Shown: piece by piece, positions 23,427 through 32,726 of the stretch | Numbering within the stretch: position 1 is the first letter of the stretch | How the letters are laid out: every line of letters begins with the position of its first letter | Source: Xanthobacteraceae bacterium | GTDB taxonomy: Bacteria; Pseudomonadota; Alphaproteobacteria; Rhizobiales; Xanthobacteraceae | Assembly (NCBI GenBank): GCA_019454205.1 | Contig: CP075369.1 | Span: 744,001-808,000 of the forward strand | Direction: 5' to 3' | DNA: 64,000 bases | The notes under the pieces: model-generated | Database searches by the model: none | Told to the model about the DNA's origin: nothing | The model's input: only the letters and a program-made list of their open reading frames with translations | Translations under genes and position numbers: made by a program

Positions 23427-25414
23427 TCGCCGAACTCTCGCACCTTGCGCTGACTCTGGCGCTGGCGCTGAGCGCGGTGCAGACCGTGCTCGCGCTGTGG
23501 GGTGCGCAGGCGAATGACGCGCGGCTGATGGCGGTCGCGCCGGTCGCGTCGCTGGCTGTGTTCGTACTGATCGGCGGCGCATTCGCGGGGCTGGTCGCGC
23601 TCTACGTTTCTTCCGACTTCTCGGTGCTGAACGTCTACGCCAATTCCCATTCGGCCAAGCCGCTGCTCTATAAAATCTCCGGCGTCTGGGGCAATCACGA
23701 AGGCTCGATGCTGCTGTGGGTGCTGGTGCTGGCCCTGTTCTCGGCGTTGATCGCGCTGTTCGGCGGCGGGCTGCCGCCACGGTTGCGGACGAACGTGCTC
23801 GGCGTACAGGCGCTGATTGCGACTGTGTTTCTGCTGTTCGTGCTGCTGACCTCGAATCCGTTTCTGCGTGGCGACGAAAATTACATCCAGGGCGAAGGGC
23901 AGGGGCTGAATCCGATTTTGCAGGACGTCGGCCTCGCGCTGCATCCGCCGCTGCTTTACCTCGGCTATGTCGGCTGCTCGGTCTCTTTTGCGTTTGCCGT
24001 CGCGGCGCTCCTTGAAGGGCGCATTGACGCGGCATGGGCGCGCTGGGTGCGGCCTTGGACGCTGGCCGCGTGGGTGTTTCTCACGCTCGGCATCGCAATG
24101 GGTTCGTACTGGGCCTATTACGAACTCGGCTGGGGCGGCTACTGGTTCTGGGATCCGGTCGAGAACGCTTCGCTGATGCCGTGGCTGGCGGCGACCGCGC
24201 TGCTGCACTCCGCGCTGGTGATGGAGAAGCGCGACGCGCTGAAAGTCTGGACCGTAATGCTCGCGATCCTCGCGTTCTCGCTGTCGTTGCTCGGTACCTT
24301 CCTCGTGCGCTCCGGCGTGCTGACCTCGGTACATACGTTTGCCAGCGATCCGTCGCGCGGCGTTTTCATCCTCGGCATCCTGATTTTCTTCATCGGCGGT
24401 TCGCTGGCGCTGTTTGCCTGGCGCGCGAACCAACTGAAGCCCGGCGGCATCTTCGCGCCGGTTTCGCGCGAAGGCGCGCTGCTCCTGAACAATCTTTTCC
24501 TGTCCGCCATCACCGCGACGGTGTTCGTCGGCACGCTCTATCCGCTCATGCTGGAAGTGATTACCGGCGAGAAGATTTCCGTGGGCGCGCCGTTCTTCAA
24601 CGCGACCGCGGGTCCGCTCGCGCTCTTCCTCGTTCTCCTGATGCCGGCCGGGCCGTTGCTTGCGTGGAAGCGCGGCGACCTCGCGGGCGTTGCGCAGCGC
24701 CTTGGTACCGCGGCGCTCCTGACCGGCTTTGTCGTGATGGCCGCGCTCTATGCGGCGGACAGCGGCTCTCCTTACGCGATGATCGCGCTTGCGATTGCGC
24801 TGTTCGCGATTGCCGGTGCGCTGGTCGAACTGGCGGAGCGCATCGCCTTGTTCCGCGCGAGCCTTGGTGAAAGTTTCGCGCGCCTTCGCGGCCTGCCGCG
24901 CGCGGCGTTCGGCACCACGCTTGCGCATATCGGCATCGGGCTTTCGCTGCTCGGCGTTGCCGCGGAAGGTGGCTGGAGCGCGGAGAAGGTTGCGGCGGTG
25001 AAGCCGGGCGACCGCATCCAGATTGCGGACTTCGATCTGCACTTCCGCCAGATTGGCGAGCGCAAGGGCGCGAACTTCACCGATGTCGTGCTGCAATTCG
25101 ACGTGCGTCGCGACGGCGTGCAGGTTGCAACCCTCGAACCCGCGAAACGCACCTTCGTCGTCCGCCGCCAGCAGACGACCGAGGCGGGTATCAAGACCTT
25201 CGGCCTCGGACAGCTTTACATCAGCCCCGGCGATCCGGTTGGCGACAGCGCGATTGCGGTGCGTGTCTACTGGAAACCGCTGGTGCTGCTGATCTGGCTC
25301 GGCGCGCTGGTGATGGGAATTGCAGGCGCGTTCTCGCTCTCCGACCGCCGTCTGCGCATCGGCGTACCGAAAGCGGCGCGCAAACGCGCGGCTGCTCCCG
25401 TGCCGGCAGGATAA
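23423..25414 (+). CDS. ccmF: Heme lyase subunit CcmF (CycK)
   Basis: A 663-residue polytopic membrane protein that transfers heme from CcmE to apocytochrome c together with CcmH/I. The tryptophan-rich WWD-type region is present (GMAMGSYWAYYELGWGGYWFWDPVENASLMPWL), as are periplasmic heme-ligand His candidates in GNHEGSMLLWV, LHPPLLYLGY and SVHTFASDPSRG. About 14-15 membrane helices and length are normal. Overlaps at the 5' end with ccmE indicate one operon. Confidence 0.95.
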   Translation: MIAELSHLALTLALALSAVQTVLALWGAQANDARLMAVAPVASLAVFVLIGGAFAGLVALYVSSDFSVLNVYANSHSAKPLLYKISGVWGNHEGSMLLWVLVLALFSALIALFGGGLPPRLRTNVLGVQALIATVFLLFVLLTSNPFLRGDENYIQGEGQGLNPILQDVGLALHPPLLYLGYVGCSVSFAFAVAALLEGRIDAAWARWVRPWTLAAWVFLTLGIAMGSYWAYYELGWGGYWFWDPVENASLMPWLAATALLHSALVMEKRDALKVWTVMLAILAFSLSLLGTFLVRSGVLTSVHTFASDPSRGVFILGILIFFIGGSLALFAWRANQLKPGGIFAPVSREGALLLNNLFLSAITATVFVGTLYPLMLEVITGEKISVGAPFFNATAGPLALFLVLLMPAGPLLAWKRGDLAGVAQRLGTAALLTGFVVMAALYAADSGSPYAMIALAIALFAIAGALVELAERIALFRASLGESFARLRGLPRAAFGTTLAHIGIGLSLLGVAAEGGWSAEKVAAVKPGDRIQIADFDLHFRQIGERKGANFTDVVLQFDVRRDGVQVATLEPAKRTFVVRRQQTTEAGIKTFGLGQLYISPGDPVGDSAIAVRVYWKPLVLLIWLGALVMGIAGAFSLSDRRLRIGVPKAARKRAAAPVPAG

Positions 25415-25417
25415 ACG

Positions 25418-25879
25418 ATGCGCCGGTTCGTTTTCATCATCGTCGCGCTGTTCGTCTTCGCTTCGCCCGCTTTCGCCGTGTTGCCTGATGAAGTGCTGAG
25501 CGATCCCGCGCTCGAAGCGCGCGCCCGCGCGCTTTCGCAAACATTGCGCTGCATGGTTTGTCAGAACCAGTCCATCGACGATTCGGATGCGCCGCTTGCA
25601 AGAGATCTAAGAATTCTTGTGCGCGAGCGGCTGAAGGCAGGGGACAGCGACCAGCAGATCCGCGAATTCCTGATTGCGCGTTACGGCAAGTTCGTCCTGC
25701 TGCAACCGGAAAAAGACCGCTCCACGTTCCTGCTCTGGGCGACGCCTCTGCTGGTCCTGCTGTTTGGCGGGCTGATTTTGTTGCGCTTTTTCCGGCGCCC
25801 GGCCGCGCCTGCGGAAATCCCGCTAAGCGACGCGGAAAAGCAGCGTTTGCAAGGGTTATCCGACCTTACAAAAAAGTAA
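25418..25879 (+). CDS. ccmH: Cytochrome c maturation protein CcmH (CycL)
   Basis: A 153-residue thiol-reducing protein that keeps the apocytochrome CXXCH motif reduced. It has a signal peptide cleaved after AFA (residue 20), the LRCMVCQNQSIDDSDAPLARDLR motif with Cys45 and Cys48, a three-helix bundle and a C-terminal membrane anchor (FLLWATPLLVLLFGGLILL). Last gene of ccmIEFH. The remaining ccm genes (ABCDG) are not in this window, as expected for rhizobial cycHJKL clusters. Confidence 0.95.
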   Translation: MRRFVFIIVALFVFASPAFAVLPDEVLSDPALEARARALSQTLRCMVCQNQSIDDSDAPLARDLRILVRERLKAGDSDQQIREFLIARYGKFVLLQPEKDRSTFLLWATPLLVLLFGGLILLRFFRRPAAPAEIPLSDAEKQRLQGLSDLTKK

Positions 25880-25971
25880 TGTCGCAGTGACATCGCCGTA
25901 AGGCGAACCTTCCTACCTTCTGCTTCGAAACTGCCCGTTCCCCACGGGCCTCAAGATTCGGAGCAAGCCAC

Positions 25972-27543
25972 ATGTCCCTCAGCCACAACCCGGCGAAACG
26001 CCGGTCCCTTCTGGCGGGCATCGCGATCGGCGCCGTTACCGCCGCCGTCGCCTTTACCCAATTCTCCCCCAATGCCTCTTTTATCGCGCCGGTCCGCGCG
26101 CAGATCACCACCGACCGCCCGGCCGGGATGCACTCCTTTGCCGACGTGGTCGAGAAGGTGAAGCCCGCGGTCGTGAGCGTACGCACCAAGAGCGAAGCGC
26201 CGCAGGCGACTGCGGACGACGACTCCGGCGACATCCCGCCGAACATGGAGCGTTTCTTCCGCCGCTTCTTTGGCGATCAGGCGCCGAACCGCCCGCCGCG
26301 TAGCCGCCGCTCGCAGGGTCAGGGTTCCGGTTTCTTCATTTCGGCTGACGGCTACATCGTCACCAACAACCACGTCATCGACAAGGCGAACGTCGTCGAA
26401 ATCCAGACCGACGACATGAAGACCTACACCGCGAAGGTGATCGGCACCGACCCGCGCACCGATCTCGCGCTGCTCAAAGTCGATGGCCGCACCGACTTCC
26501 CGTGGGTGAAGCTCGGCAGCCAGCCGCCGCGCGTCGGCGACTGGGTGCTCGCGGTCGGCAATCCGTTCGGCTTAGGGGGCACCGTGACCGCGGGCATCGT
26601 CTCCGCGCGCGGCCGCGACATCGGCGCCGGCACCTATGACGACTTCATCCAGATCGACGCCGCGGTGAACCGCGGCAACTCCGGCGGCCCGACCTTTAAC
26701 CTCGCCGGCGAAGTGATCGGCGTGAACACGGCGATCGTTTCGCCGACCGGCGGCAACATCGGCATCGCCTTCGCGATTCCCGCCGATACGGTGCAGACCG
26801 TGGTCGCCGCGCTCCGCGAGAACGGCACGGTGAACCGTGGCTATCTCGGCGTGCAGATCCAGGCCGTGACTCCCGAACTCGCGGAAACCTTCGGCCTGAA
26901 GCAGACCGAGGGCGCGCTGGTCGGCGAAGTGCAGCCGGGCCTTCCCGCCGCGCTTGCGGGCGTGAAGTCGGGCGACCTCATCGTCGATGTGGATGGCACG
27001 CCGATCAAGACGGTACGTGAATTGCAGCGCAAGATCGCGAGCTTCCGTCCCGACGCGACCGTCAAGATCAAGGTGATCCGCGACAACAAGCCGGTCGATC
27101 TCGAGGTGAAGCTCGCGCGTCTGCCGGATCAGGCCACGCTCGACCCGCGTCTGCAGAAGCGGCAGAAGGGTCCGCGTAACCGCGACGACGACCGCGACGG
27201 CCGCATGGATCGCGGCGGCGAGAAGCAGACCGATAAGATGGGCCGCGAACGCGAAGGCCTGCTTGCGCAACTCGGCATTGCGCTGGCTCCCGCCAGCGAG
27301 GTGGACGGGTCCGGTGGCACCGGCATCGTCGTGGTCGATGTGGACGGACAGGGTCCGGCCGGCGAACGCGGCCTGCGTACCGGCGACGTGATCCTCGAAA
27401 TCTCCGGCCAGGCCGCCAACAAGGTTTCCGACCTCGACGACGCGATCAAGAAGGCGCGTGGCGAGGGCAAGACCGTGATCCTGCTGAAAGTGAAGTCACA
27501 GCAGGGCACCCGTTTCGTGACGTTACCAGCCGGCAAAGGCTGA
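25972..27543 (+). CDS. degP: Periplasmic serine protease/chaperone DegP (Do family)
   Basis: A 523-residue HtrA protease with an N-terminal signal (residues about 12-43, ending VRA). The trypsin-like domain has triad His134 (TNNHVID), Asp164 (TDLALLK) and Ser237 (NRGNSGGP). PDZ1 starts around 275 (RGYLGVQIQAVTPELAETFGL) and PDZ2 around 430 (IALAPASEVDGSGGTGIVVVDVD). A charged Asp/Arg/Lys linker lies between the PDZ domains. It degrades misfolded envelope proteins. It is 92 bases after ccmH and is followed by a strong terminator. Confidence 0.95.
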   Translation: MSLSHNPAKRRSLLAGIAIGAVTAAVAFTQFSPNASFIAPVRAQITTDRPAGMHSFADVVEKVKPAVVSVRTKSEAPQATADDDSGDIPPNMERFFRRFFGDQAPNRPPRSRRSQGQGSGFFISADGYIVTNNHVIDKANVVEIQTDDMKTYTAKVIGTDPRTDLALLKVDGRTDFPWVKLGSQPPRVGDWVLAVGNPFGLGGTVTAGIVSARGRDIGAGTYDDFIQIDAAVNRGNSGGPTFNLAGEVIGVNTAIVSPTGGNIGIAFAIPADTVQTVVAALRENGTVNRGYLGVQIQAVTPELAETFGLKQTEGALVGEVQPGLPAALAGVKSGDLIVDVDGTPIKTVRELQRKIASFRPDATVKIKVIRDNKPVDLEVKLARLPDQATLDPRLQKRQKGPRNRDDDRDGRMDRGGEKQTDKMGREREGLLAQLGIALAPASEVDGSGGTGIVVVDVDGQGPAGERGLRTGDVILEISGQAANKVSDLDDAIKKARGEGKTVILLKVKSQQGTRFVTLPAGKG

Positions 27544-27602
27544 CAGTTCGGGCGTCTGCGGCGGTGTAACCCCCATCGCCCCCTACCGACCGCAGGCATC
27601 CG

Positions 27603-27641
27603 GGGGCGGAGAGCTTTCGAGCTTTCCGCCCCAATTTTTTT
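27603..27641 (+). terminator. Intrinsic terminator after degP
   Basis: GGGGCGGA (27603-27610) pairs with TCCGCCCC (27625-27632), with an inner AGCT-TTCG-AGCT stem, followed by AA and seven T. It is a strong hairpin and separates degP from the next two-component operon. Confidence 0.85.
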
Positions 27642-27688
27642 GAGGAATAGAAGGGGCGGAGTTTTTTGAATCGGAGCAAGGCACGGCA

Positions 27689-28360
27689 ATGCGCGTGCTT
27701 GTCGTCGAAGACGACCGCGAAGCAGCGGACTACCTGAAGAAAGCCCTGCGTGAAGCGGGTCATGTCGCCGAAGTCGCGAACGACGGCGAGACTGGCCTTG
27801 CGCTGGCGCTGGAGGATTCGTTCGACGTGCTGGTGGTGGACCGCATGTTGCCGAAGCGCGACGGGCTTTCGCTCGTCTCCGAACTGCGCACGCGCGGGCA
27901 ATCGACGCCCGTACTGATCCTGTCCGCGCTCGGCCAGGTGGATGACCGCGTCACGGGCCTGCGCGCTGGCGGCGACGACTATCTCTCCAAGCCCTACGCA
28001 TTCTCCGAACTGCTGGCGCGCGTCGAAGTGCTGGCGCGCCGCCGCGCGCCGAACAGCGCGGAGACGGTTTATCGCGTGGGCGACCTCGAACTCGACCGGC
28101 TTTCCCACAGCGTCACGCGCGGCGGGGAGGAAATCCCGTTGCAGCCGCGCGAATTCCGCCTGCTCGAATATCTCATGCGCCATGCCGGGCAGGTGGTGAC
28201 GCGCACGATGCTGCTTGAGAACGTCTGGGATTATCACTTCGATCCGCAGACCAACGTGATCGACGTGCATATCTCGCGCCTTCGCGCGAAGATCGACAAG
28301 GGTTTCGCCAAGCCGCTGCTGCAAACCGTGCGCGGCGCAGGCTACATGATCCGCTCGTGA
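27689..28360 (+). CDS. OmpR-family response regulator
   Basis: A 223-residue regulator: receiver domain with Glu7-Asp8-Asp9, phosphoacceptor Asp51 (VVDRMLPKRDGL) and Lys in YLSKPY, then a winged helix (LQPREFRLLEYLMRHAGQVVTRTMLLENVWDYHFDPQTNVIDVHISRLRAKID). The sequence resembles CopR/QseB-type regulators. The GTGA overlap couples it to its kinase. Position after degP and before glnE is, from memory, conserved in rhizobia, suggesting an envelope-stress role (inference). Confidence 0.9.
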   Translation: MRVLVVEDDREAADYLKKALREAGHVAEVANDGETGLALALEDSFDVLVVDRMLPKRDGLSLVSELRTRGQSTPVLILSALGQVDDRVTGLRAGGDDYLSKPYAFSELLARVEVLARRRAPNSAETVYRVGDLELDRLSHSVTRGGEEIPLQPREFRLLEYLMRHAGQVVTRTMLLENVWDYHFDPQTNVIDVHISRLRAKIDKGFAKPLLQTVRGAGYMIRS

Positions 28361-29754
28361 ACGCGCTCGGAAAACTGTTCCGCACGACCGCGTTCAAGAT
28401 CGTCGCGGTCTATCTCATCGTGTTCGCATTGTTCGCGGGCGGTGTCATCGCCTATCTCGGCCGCCATACGCAGGCGCTGATCGTTTCGCAGATCACCGAG
28501 ACCATCGACGCGGAAGTACGCGGCCTCGACGAGCAGTATCAGGTCGGCGGCATCCGGCGGCTGATCGACACTATCGAGGCGCGCGCGCTGCAACCCGGCT
28601 CGAATCTCTATCTGATTACGTCTTTCAACGGTGCCGTGCTGGCCGGCAACGTCACCGACATCGACAATGCGACGTTGAATAAGCCCGGCTGGTCGGAAAT
28701 CTCCTATCGCCGCACCGACGAACCGGCGAGCGGGCCGCACGACAGCCGCGCGCTGGTGCGGGTTTCGATCCTGCCCGGCGGATTCCGGATGCTGGTCGGC
28801 CGCGACATCGAGGAGCGCGAAAAGCTCCGCCAGATTCTATCGAACCCCGCGCGCTGGGCGTTTCTCCTGATCGTCGTGCTCGGCGTCGCGGGGGGACTCT
28901 TCGTCACGCGCCGCGTGATGAAGCGCATCGACTCCATGACCGCGACCTCCGACCAGATCATGATGGGCAATCTCGGCGGACGCCTCGCGGTAACGGGGAG
29001 CGGCGACGAGTTCGATCGCCTCGCCAACAGCCTGAACGCGATGCTCGGCCGCATCGAAAGCCTGATGGGCGGGCTGAAGCATGTCTCCGACAACATCGCG
29101 CACGACCTGAAAACGCCGCTGACGCGCATGCGCAACCGCGCGGAAGAAGCGCTCCGCACCCGCACCAGCGAAGCCGATCTGCGCAAGGCGCTGGAAAGCT
29201 CCATCGAGGAGGCGGACGGATTGATCCGCACTTTCGACGCGCTCCTGATGATTTCGCGCGCGGAAGCGGGCGAGGTGCGCAAAGCAATGACCGATTTCGA
29301 CGCGGCGGAAATCGCGAACGGGGTCGCCGAACTCTACGAGCCGGTCGCGGAGGAGAGCGGGCTAAAGCTCAGCGTGGAGAACGGTGCATCGCTGCCTCTA
29401 CGCGGCAGCCGCGAACTCATCAGCCAGGCGCTCGCCAATCTTGTCGACAACGCCATCAAGCATGGCGCGAGTGGCGGCGAGATCGCGATTCGCGCCGTGC
29501 GCAGCGGCGACCGCATCGAACTGAGCGTGGCCGACCGCGGCCCCGGCATTGCGGAAGCCGACCGCGCCCGCGCGCTGGAGCGCTTCGTGCGCCTCGAAGC
29601 CAGCCGATCGCGTCCCGGTGCGGGGCTGGGGCTTTCGCTGGCACAGGCGGTTGCGCGGCTCCACCACGGCGAACTGCGCCTTGAGGACAACGCGCCGGGC
29701 TTGAAAGTGACGCTCGCGATTCCGGCGCAGCCGGGCCACACTAGGGGGGCATGA
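28357..29754 (+). CDS. HAMP-domain sensor histidine kinase
   Basis: A 465-residue kinase with helices at about 13-33 and 168-184, a periplasmic sensor between them and HAMP (RRVMKRIDSMTATSDQIMMGNLGGRL). The HisKA motif is DNIAHDLKTPLTRMRNRAEE (His249), and the ATPase motifs are NLVDNAIKHGAS, DRGPGI and GAGLGLSLAQ. It is the partner of the upstream regulator by gene coupling. The stop overlaps glnE (ATGA). The sensed signal is unknown. Confidence 0.9.
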   Translation: MNALGKLFRTTAFKIVAVYLIVFALFAGGVIAYLGRHTQALIVSQITETIDAEVRGLDEQYQVGGIRRLIDTIEARALQPGSNLYLITSFNGAVLAGNVTDIDNATLNKPGWSEISYRRTDEPASGPHDSRALVRVSILPGGFRMLVGRDIEEREKLRQILSNPARWAFLLIVVLGVAGGLFVTRRVMKRIDSMTATSDQIMMGNLGGRLAVTGSGDEFDRLANSLNAMLGRIESLMGGLKHVSDNIAHDLKTPLTRMRNRAEEALRTRTSEADLRKALESSIEEADGLIRTFDALLMISRAEAGEVRKAMTDFDAAEIANGVAELYEPVAEESGLKLSVENGASLPLRGSRELISQALANLVDNAIKHGASGGEIAIRAVRSGDRIELSVADRGPGIAEADRARALERFVRLEASRSRPGAGLGLSLAQAVARLHHGELRLEDNAPGLKVTLAIPAQPGHTRGA

Positions 29755-32726
29755 CGCCCACTCCCGCCGCCGAAGACGGAACCGCCCAAGGCCCTCTCGT
29801 TTCCCGCATCCGCGAAACGCCGCGCGTGGCGAACAGCTCCGCCGCGAAGAAGACGCTTGCCGCGCTGTTGCAGGAAACGCAGGCGAAGACACGCGGGCCG
29901 CTGGAAAAACTCCTCGGCACGAATACGAAAGCGCCGCGCCTGCTCGAAGGCATCGCGGAAGGTTCGCCGTACTTGTGGGGGCTGATTACGGCCGCGCCGG
30001 ATGTGTTGCTACGGCTGTTGCGGGAAGCCCCGGAGCAAAGCCTCGCGGACATTCTCACGGCGGCTCGCGACGAAATGCTGGCTGCCGAAGACGATCAGGC
30101 AGCGCAGCGTGCGCTGCGCAGGATGAAGCGCGAAGGCGCGCTGCTGACCGCGCTCGCCGACATCGGCGGCGTGTGGCCGCTGGACGACGTAACCGGCGCG
30201 TTGACCAAGCTCGCGGATACGGCCGTGCAACTCGCGGTGGACAGGCTGCTGCGCGTTGCCGCCAGCGCCGGAAAGATGAAGCTGCCGGACGCGGATAATC
30301 CCGGCAAAGGCTCCGGCTACATCGTGCTCGCGATGGGCAAGCATGGCGCTGGCGAACTGAACTATTCCAGCGACATCGACCTCATCGTCTTCTACGAGAA
30401 GACCGCGCCGCTCGCGGAAGGCGTCGAGCCTGCGCCCTTCTTCGTCAGCATGACGAAAAGCCTGCTTCGTCTGGTGCATGATCGTACCGAGGACGGTTAC
30501 GTTTTCCGCGTCGATCTGCGCCTGCGTCCCGATCCCGGCTCGACGCAGGCTGCGATCTCCACCGATGCCGGTCTCGATTATTATGAGCGCGAGGGACAGA
30601 CGTGGGAGCGCGCGGCGTACATCAAGGCGCGGCCAATCGCGGGCGATATTGAAGCCGGCGAGCGTTTCCTGAAAAACCTCTCGCCTTTCGTGTGGCGGCG
30701 CTATCTCGATCACGCGGCGATTGCCGAAGTGCACGCGATGAAGCGGCAAATCCATGCCTTTCGCGGCCACGACGAGATTGCGGTCGTGGGCCACAACATC
30801 AAGCTGGGCCGGGGTGGCATCCGCGAAATCGAGTTTTTCGTGCAGACGCAACAGCTTATCGCAGGTGGCCGGGTGCCCGCGCTGCGCGGCAAGCGGACGC
30901 TCGAAATGCTCGCGCAGCTTGCCAGCGAGCAGTGGATCGACGGCGCGACGCGCGACGAGCTGAACGAGGCCTATCAATACCTGCGCCGCGTCGAGCATCG
31001 CCTGCAAATGATCGCGGACGAGCAGACCCATGTGTTGCCCGATGACGAAGCGGCGCTGGAGCGCTTCGCGCTGTTTCTCGGCGCGAAGGATACGGCTGAG
31101 TTCGCGAAGGCGATCACGCTGCGCCTGCAACGGGTGCAGGGCCATTACGCGCATCTGTTCGAGGACGCGCCGCCGCTTGCCGCCGTGCTCGGCAAGCTGG
31201 AATTCCCGCCGGAACGCGACGACCGCGAAACGCTCGATACGCTCGCCAAGATGGGATTCAAGGAGCCGCTCGCGGCAAGCCATCTCATCCGTCAATGGAT
31301 GAAGGGCGAATACCGCGCGCTGCAAACGGAATCTTCGCGCGCGGAATTTCAGGCCATTCTTCCCGCGCTGCTCGACGCGCTTTCGCGCACCGGCGATGCC
31401 GATGCCGCGCTGCTTGCCTGCGACCAGTTTCTCTCGCGGCTGCCGGGCGGCGAGCGTCTGCTCGCGGCATTGCGCACGCATCCCGACCTGCTGCGGCTGA
31501 TCGCGACGATTCTCGGCACGTCGCCGCGGCTTCGCGACATGATCGCGCAGGCACCGTCGCTGCTCGACGGTTTGCTCGATCCTGCATTCTTCGCGACGAT
31601 TCCATCCGAGGAATTGCTGAATCGCCGCTTGCAGGATTTGCTGAAGCAGGCGGCGAGCGAGGAAGATTTTCTGGATCGCACCCGTTCGTTCGGGCGCGAG
31701 CAACTGGTGTTGATCGGCGTGCGGATTCTTTCCGGCGCGCTTTCCGCAAGTCAGGCCGGCGAAGCCTACGCGACGCTGGCGGATGTCATCATCCGCGCGC
31801 TGCATGGCGAAGTGATGCGCCGTTTCGCGGAAGCGCACGGCAACATCGCGAAGGCCGAAACCGCCGTGATTGCGCTCGGCAAGCTCGGCAGCCGCGAGAT
31901 GACGGCAGGGTCCGACCTCGACCTGATGCTGCTCTATGAATTCGACGAGGGTAAACCGGAATCGGACGGCAAACGCCCGCTCTACGGTGCGCAGTATTTC
32001 GCGCGCCTGACCCAGCGCATCATCAACGCGCTGACCATTCCGACCAACATGGGCAAGCTCTACGACGTGGACTTGCGCCTGCGTCCGTCGGGCCGTTCCG
32101 GCCCGGTCGCGACTTCCCTGAGCGGTTTCGTTTCGTACCAGACCGGCGAGGCGTGGACATGGGAGCACATGGCGCTGACGCGCGCGCGTGTGATCTCGTC
32201 CTCCGCTCCGTTCAAACGCAAGGTCGAAAAGGCGATGCTCGAAGTTTTGCGCAACGAACGCGATCCGGTCACGGTTGCGCGCGACGTGCTGGAAATGCGG
32301 CAGGCCATCGCCACCGAGCGCGGCGAGGGCGAACGCTGGGACATCAAGAACGCCGCCGGCGGCCTGATCGACGTCGAGTTTCTCGCGCAGTTTCTCGTGC
32401 TGGTTTACGCGGAGCAGCATCCCGACCTGCTCGATACACGCACGGCGCGCGTGATCGAGGCCGCGCGCAAGAAGAACCTGCTCGGCAAGGCGGACGGCGA
32501 ACTGCTGGGCGAGGCGGTCGTGCTCTATCACAACCTGACGCAGGTGCTGCGCCTTTGCGTCAACGGCGTGCTCGATCCCGCGAAGGCGCCGCCCGGCTTG
32601 CTGGCGCTACTCACGCGCGCTTCCGGCCTGCCGGATTTCACGACGCTGAACGCGCATCTCGCGGAAACGCAGGCCGCGGTGCGCGCGTCTTTCCTGCGAA
32701 TTCTGAACGAAGCAGCGGAGTATTAG
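29751..32726 (+). CDS. glnE: Bifunctional glutamine synthetase adenylyltransferase/adenylyl-removing enzyme
   Basis: A 991-residue enzyme that adenylylates and deadenylylates glutamine synthetase in response to PII and glutamine. Two nucleotidyltransferase domains are visible: the N-terminal adenylyl-removing motif MGKHGAGELNYSSDIDLIVF near residue 195 and the C-terminal adenylyltransferase motif LGKLGSREMTAGSDLDLMLL near 707. Each is followed by family segments such as IKLGRGGIREIEFFVQTQQL and AGGLIDVEFLAQFLVL. Length is normal. It is coupled to the upstream kinase gene by a four-base overlap. Confidence 0.95.
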   Translation: MTPTPAAEDGTAQGPLVSRIRETPRVANSSAAKKTLAALLQETQAKTRGPLEKLLGTNTKAPRLLEGIAEGSPYLWGLITAAPDVLLRLLREAPEQSLADILTAARDEMLAAEDDQAAQRALRRMKREGALLTALADIGGVWPLDDVTGALTKLADTAVQLAVDRLLRVAASAGKMKLPDADNPGKGSGYIVLAMGKHGAGELNYSSDIDLIVFYEKTAPLAEGVEPAPFFVSMTKSLLRLVHDRTEDGYVFRVDLRLRPDPGSTQAAISTDAGLDYYEREGQTWERAAYIKARPIAGDIEAGERFLKNLSPFVWRRYLDHAAIAEVHAMKRQIHAFRGHDEIAVVGHNIKLGRGGIREIEFFVQTQQLIAGGRVPALRGKRTLEMLAQLASEQWIDGATRDELNEAYQYLRRVEHRLQMIADEQTHVLPDDEAALERFALFLGAKDTAEFAKAITLRLQRVQGHYAHLFEDAPPLAAVLGKLEFPPERDDRETLDTLAKMGFKEPLAASHLIRQWMKGEYRALQTESSRAEFQAILPALLDALSRTGDADAALLACDQFLSRLPGGERLLAALRTHPDLLRLIATILGTSPRLRDMIAQAPSLLDGLLDPAFFATIPSEELLNRRLQDLLKQAASEEDFLDRTRSFGREQLVLIGVRILSGALSASQAGEAYATLADVIIRALHGEVMRRFAEAHGNIAKAETAVIALGKLGSREMTAGSDLDLMLLYEFDEGKPESDGKRPLYGAQYFARLTQRIINALTIPTNMGKLYDVDLRLRPSGRSGPVATSLSGFVSYQTGEAWTWEHMALTRARVISSSAPFKRKVEKAMLEVLRNERDPVTVARDVLEMRQAIATERGEGERWDIKNAAGGLIDVEFLAQFLVLVYAEQHPDLLDTRTARVIEAARKKNLLGKADGELLGEAVVLYHNLTQVLRLCVNGVLDPAKAPPGLLALLTRASGLPDFTTLNAHLAETQAAVRASFLRILNEAAEY

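Noticed and set aside
23348..25540. 730-codon minus-strand frame opposite ccmF
   Set aside because: Highly charged low-complexity antisense translation; ccmF on the plus strand is unambiguous.
25880..25971. Heat-shock-type promoter upstream of degP
   Set aside because: GAACCTT and CGAAAC words are present but spacing and sequence do not clearly fit RpoE, EcfG or RpoH consensus.
30009..32531. 840-codon minus-strand frame opposite glnE
   Set aside because: No domain recognisable and entirely within glnE, whose two nucleotidyltransferase motifs are intact.
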